In this document: piece after piece, positions 59,779-64,000 of the stretch
Numbering within the stretch: the stretch's first letter is position 1
Layout: each line of letters opens with the position of its first letter
Origin: Guyanagaster necrorhizus
Taxonomy: Eukaryota; Basidiomycota; Agaricomycetes; Agaricales; Physalacriaceae
DNA: 64,000 nucleotides
Direction: 5' to 3'
Assembly (NCBI RefSeq): GCF_019112545.1
Contig: NW_025064898.1
Location: 345,247 to 409,246, forward strand
The notes under the pieces: model-generated
The model's database searches: none
Seen by the model: only the letters and a program-made list of their open reading frames with translations
Told to the model about the DNA's origin: nothing
Translations under genes and position numbers: made by a program

Positions 59779-61704
59779 GGTTGTACGCAGAAAAGTAGTT
59801 AGTTTTATATGCACCTGACTGAATGTTGTGGAGACCCTTGGCGTCATTGGGGGCGCGCAGATACAATATTGCCACCATGACGAAATCCACGTGATATCTT
59901 CAAATGGGATAGACTTTGAAGGAACATAGGCCTCTCGATCAGCGTTCTCGTCGTCTGTTCAACGTGGATGCATCGGGGGGGAGGGCCAGTGTAAGCCTCA
60001 TATTAAGTGGCAGGTGCCAGGAGAACTGGTAAGAGTTCGAGATGCATTGAGGGTAGCCTGAATGCTGTTACCTTGAACTTCGTAGTAGTGACATGCCCGA
60101 TGTATATCAAGCTGAATGAACACGCCGGAGATATAGTAGAATCTAGGCCATCCAGCATTATGGTTGGGACACGAAGCGTACCCTGGTCCTGCCGCTTGTG
60201 AGAGTCAGAGGGTATAGTCAAGGTCAGAAACTGTAAATCTCTACCTTACGCGTACAACAATTTATTTGGCTCCGATGACATGAATATCCGAAAGTATGCG
60301 TACGCACTGCCTGACAGACTTTTTAACAGTAACGTCGTGCAGGAGCCATGGTAATGCATGTACGTGAAAGCGAGGCAGCAACTTGAATCAGCTCGACAAG
60401 TGTTGTCCCTTGACTCCCGAAAAGGTACATACGGCTCAGGGGAGAACCAGAAGAAAAAGAATGCTACTTCTCTGACATGTATCTTTTTCTTTCCAGGATG
60501 TTGATGAGGCCTGACATCGTTTAGGGTCGGTGACCGTACATTTTGACGCGAAATGCGTAATATACAAGATCCTGCTTTTAGATCGTAAGCTTTATTGGGT
60601 GCATATGTTCGTCCATAATTCAAAGGGAACTGTCAGTCCTTCAAGCGTCGATATCTGTCGTGTACCTAAGTACAAGGTGGTAGAGAAGAAATTTGCGTCA
60701 CGGCATTATTTTCCCACGCCTTGACATGAACACGGATATTTGCCTTCCTTAGCCTCGAATCATGCTACTCCTCTGCAAGTCTGTAATGCATTACGTCTAT
60801 CTCTGGTTCCGGTCCCAGTTCTGTTCTGAATTCTGTATCCAGTCCTTGATCCGAATGGTCTTTTCTGCAATGATGGTTGTCCTCGGTTATCCTCTGCTTA
60901 TTGCCACAGGTGGTTCTTGGGCTGTTCATGTGCGACTGCCGTACGGTTGAAACCCTCTCGTTCGGTCATAAATTATGATACCCATTTCAACCAAGGCAAG
61001 GTTCAAACCATATGGAGGCTAGGAAATGACTTTTCGGGTTCGGGGTTGATGGCAGTCCTTAAAGGTTTACTCACACGGTGCCATCTTAGTTCAGTGAACA
61101 GATGCTGGTATGTGAACGTTCTCTCACGTACGCAGGGTGTAATCATACGCGCTTGCTATAATGAATACCCGGCATTCATCAACAGCACTAGTTCCTGGGC
61201 ATAGACTTGTCATTTTAGGGCTGCTGACTGCCTTGCAGCGTATCGCTTCAAGCTTGTTTTCACTGTTATGTGGTGTTAAAGAGAGTGAGAAGCCACGGGA
61301 GGACCTTGGCACTCAATCCTTGCTTCCTTTGAAGTTAGTAGGCTATGCGATTGACCCACTTACCATCCGATCCTGAAGACTCTTGTGTCTTTGCCTGTGA
61401 TTTGTGTTCATCCAAAGCAGACTACAATGAAGGAACCTACGGATCTGTTTCACGGAGAAGCTCTTTAAAGCTATACCCGCCCAATTGCCGTTTATACGTT
61501 AGAAGGGCGGATATCTTTCCGACAAGCAAAACGCTATAGTAAACTGCAGGCGATCTGATTAACACCATCGCATTCCATAACATTTGATTGGACGATGCAT
61601 ACAAACGTGCACACACTGCTGTACTAGGATCTAAGCATATTCTGTAGTCGGATTGGCCGAGATTATAGGGTAGTTGACTCACAGCTCGCTTTTCCCATCA
61701 TACC
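59779..61704. other. Gene-poor interval
   Basis: Open frames such as 60246-60623 (minus) and 60917-61204 (plus) show no domain. No repeat was recognised. The last bases before 61705 are the former promoter of the phosphate-transporter relic. Confidence 0.4.
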
Positions 61705-63725
61705 ATGGCTTCAGAGAAGGCTTCCAGCGATGAGGGACATGCCCCTGCTATCGCTCGGTCTGCATACATCCTCGATGAGCGTCGACGTACTGCTCTGGCG
61801 GAGGTCGACACTGCCAAGTCCTCGTGAGTGTATGGACTAGTTTCCAAAGCTCAAAAGTTCGCAGATGGTTTCATGTGAAGATCTGCCTTCTTGCCGGGGC
61901 TAGTTTCTTCACCGATGCGTACGTCTGAAGCAGCAGTGATTTTTAATGTACAATTTACCCCCCTCGCTGCTTCAGGTATTTTTGCTATAAGCATCGACGC
62001 AACTATGATTGGGTACGTCTACGGTCACAGTGAGTGGGCTGTTGGCTCGGTTTTTTTTTCTCCTTGTTGCTTATCCTCGTTACAGACCAAGCGCTTAGCA
62101 AATCAAGATCTTGGCCACAAAGTCGCTACTCCGGTTGGTACTTTCGTTGGTCAGCTCCTCTTCGGTTGGCTCGCCGACATCGTTGGACGCAAGCGCATGT
62201 GTAAGTACCCGATTCCCATACTTTTATCAGCATCATCCACTTACTGTCGTAGACGGTGTCGAGTTGATCCTCATGATAATAGCTACGTTTGGACAGACGG
62301 TCTCAGGAAGCGGTCATGCAGTAAATATCATTGGCGTTCTTATTGTATAGCGTTTCTTGGTATGCCAATCCTTTCTCTCGCCACAACCAATTTACCAGCA
62401 TCGACAATCAGATAGGTGTTGGGATTGGAGGTGGTTACCCTCTGAGCGCGATCATTTCCTCAGAGTTTCGCCTCTACCAAAATTGGGGGACGTATGATGA
62501 ACGCAGTTTTTGCATTTCAAGGCAGGGGTTACTTTGGTATATGCTCAACAGCTTTTCGGATACTCAAAAGACTTGCGCATCTTCTCTAGCCGCGGTTTTG
62601 GTTTCTTTAATTGTCACCGTCGTCTATAAACACTCCATTCTTCACGACACGCCTCCAAACTACAACCACGTCGACTACCTGTGGCATCTTCTCATCGGGA
62701 TTGGTTGTGTTCCTGGTGTCATCGCCCTATACTTCCGTCTGACTATCCCAGAGACACCGCGCTTCACCATGGACGTAGAACGCAACATCCAGCAAGCCTC
62801 CGCCGACATTTCCAACGTCCTCGCCTCCGAAAAGTCTTCCAAAAACACAGATGCCATCATCTAGCGCACTGACGCCCCCAAGGCCACCTGGTCAGACTTC
62901 ACTACATACTTTATCCAATGGAAAAATGCCAAATCCTCATCGGTACTGCTTATTCCTGGTTTGCTCTGGACGTGAATACCAATAGAGACAGTAAACACGG
63001 AAAATCTGACTGCATTTTTAGATTGCTTTCTACGGCCTTGGACTAAATTCTACTATCATCCTTGAGGTTGTAGGTTTCGGAACGCCTCTGACAAGTGATT
63101 CGCAAAAGGTCTACGATAACCTGAAGAATGGTAACCTGATCCCATCGGCTGCCGGCCTCATCCCTGGGTATTGGGTTTGTTTCCTCTTTATCGATTCATG
63201 GGGCCGCAAGCCTATCCAGCTGATGGGGCTTCATCGTGCTCGCGATCCTTTGACACCCTCAACGAGACCGAGTCTTCCAGAGACGCCTTCGTGTTCCTCT
63301 ACTGCCTCGCCGACTTCTTCCAGAACTTTGGGCCAAACATAACCACATTCATCGTCCCTGGTGAAGCGCTCCCGACTCGGTATCGGTCGACTGCGCATGG
63401 AATATCTGCTGCGAGCGGGAAACGGAGCGATCATTGCCCAAGTAGGGTTCTCTCGGTTGAAGGATATCGGTGGGCCTAACAACTTTGTGAAGCACATGTA
63501 GGTTATCTTTGTTGAGCGCCCAGGGGTCATACCTGAGTTAACGGGCTATCCTTTAGCCTGGAAACATTCGCGCTGTTCATGCTGGCGGGGATCTTCTCGA
63601 CCCTGCTCATTCCCGAGACAAAGAATAAAACACTTGAAGAGCTATCGAATGAAGAACAGGAAGGCTTCGTTCGTGTTAAGTCTCTCCTTACTCTCGGACC
63701 CTTGTTCTTGGTGACAGCCTCCTAG
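61705..63725 (+). pseudogene. PHO84-type inorganic phosphate transporter, degraded
   Basis: Clear PHO84-family blocks run in order: FFTDA, FAISIDATMIGYVYGH, NQDLGHKVATPVGTFVGQLL, FGWLADIVGRKRM, YGVELILMIIATFGQTVSGS, GVGIGGGYPLSAIISSEF, RLTIPETPRFTMDVE, YGLGLNSTIILEVVGFG and [20 protein letters not shown]. Lesions include a shift before MMNAVFAFQG near 62490, an in-frame TAG after NTDAII at 62862-62864, an extra G before FIVLAIL near 63229 and a shortened stretch after it. The original product would be a plasma-membrane proton-phosphate symporter of 12 helices. The last frame ends TAG at 63723-63725. Confidence 0.85.
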
Positions 63726-64000
63726 GTGCTGGTCGTCTTGAGGTCGGCAATGATGGTTTGGTAAAAACGGTGTCATAAGGAAGCGGTGCGATTTTAGTGT
63801 ATGAGTATCCACTTTGTTACGATCATGACTGACGTTCTGGCGTGTGTATCTCGAGCTGTTCAATGAAACTTGTATTCGCACGGATGAAGGAAAAGACCCC
63901 AAGCTCAGTGACCCTGTGATTCAATTTGGTGGCGGGTTGATGCACTTCAGCTGATTGCGGTCGTTAAGCGCCTTCAGTTTTCCCAACATTTCAAGTTTAA

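Noticed and set aside
1..64000. CRISPR arrays, bacterial operons or Shine-Dalgarno sites
   Set aside because: The sequence is eukaryotic with spliceosomal introns; no regularly spaced repeats were seen.

Overview
The window looks like nuclear DNA of a filamentous basidiomycete, most likely an Agaricomycete. Genes are dense and on both strands. They are cut by many short GT-AG introns, mostly about 45-65 bp, and exon joins restore conserved protein blocks. Lineage-typical families are present: DUF6534 membrane proteins, F-box proteins, multi-intron P450s and AAA-ATPase-like/PD-(D/E)XK proteins. All exon joins below were read by eye from phase, splice sites and family conservation; no homology search was run.

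0-26 kb. A TMEM19/DUF92 membrane protein is followed by a degraded ATPase/nuclease relic and an intact secreted PEBP gene. Then come housekeeping genes: EPL1 (NuA4 acetyltransferase), two poorly known proteins, a DUF6534 membrane protein, the CCR4-NOT subunit NOT2 and the GGTase-I beta subunit CDC43. At 22.2-26.1 kb, on the opposite strand, lie a second intact PEBP gene, a broken PEBP copy and a second nuclease relic. The relic plus PEBP unit at 1.1-3.5 kb is an inverted duplicate of 23.6-26.1 kb. The distal copy carries an 80-bp TA-flanked hairpin element whose empty site is preserved in the proximal copy.

27-40 kb. A compact run of metabolic genes: a cytochrome P450, a divergently transcribed seven-helix-type membrane protein, a free-standing thioesterase-domain protein, a 4-coumarate-CoA-ligase-like acyl-CoA ligase (18 exons, probable PTS1, two apparent GC-AG introns) and a monocarboxylate-type MFS transporter. 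A second, frameshif-ted MFS gene follows as a pseudogene. No PKS, NRPS or terpene synthase is visible, so this is at most a small tailoring or catabolic cluster.

40-64 kb. A macro-domain phosphatase (POA1-like), ROT1, proteasome subunit beta-6 (PRE7), an intronless F-box protein, a vacuolar TRP channel (YVC1-like), a degraded AAA-ATPase plus nuclease locus, an EF-hand protein and a PHO84-type phosphate transporter pseudogene. Gene-poor stretches lie at 43.0-44.9, 46.2-49.6 and 59.8-61.7 kb.
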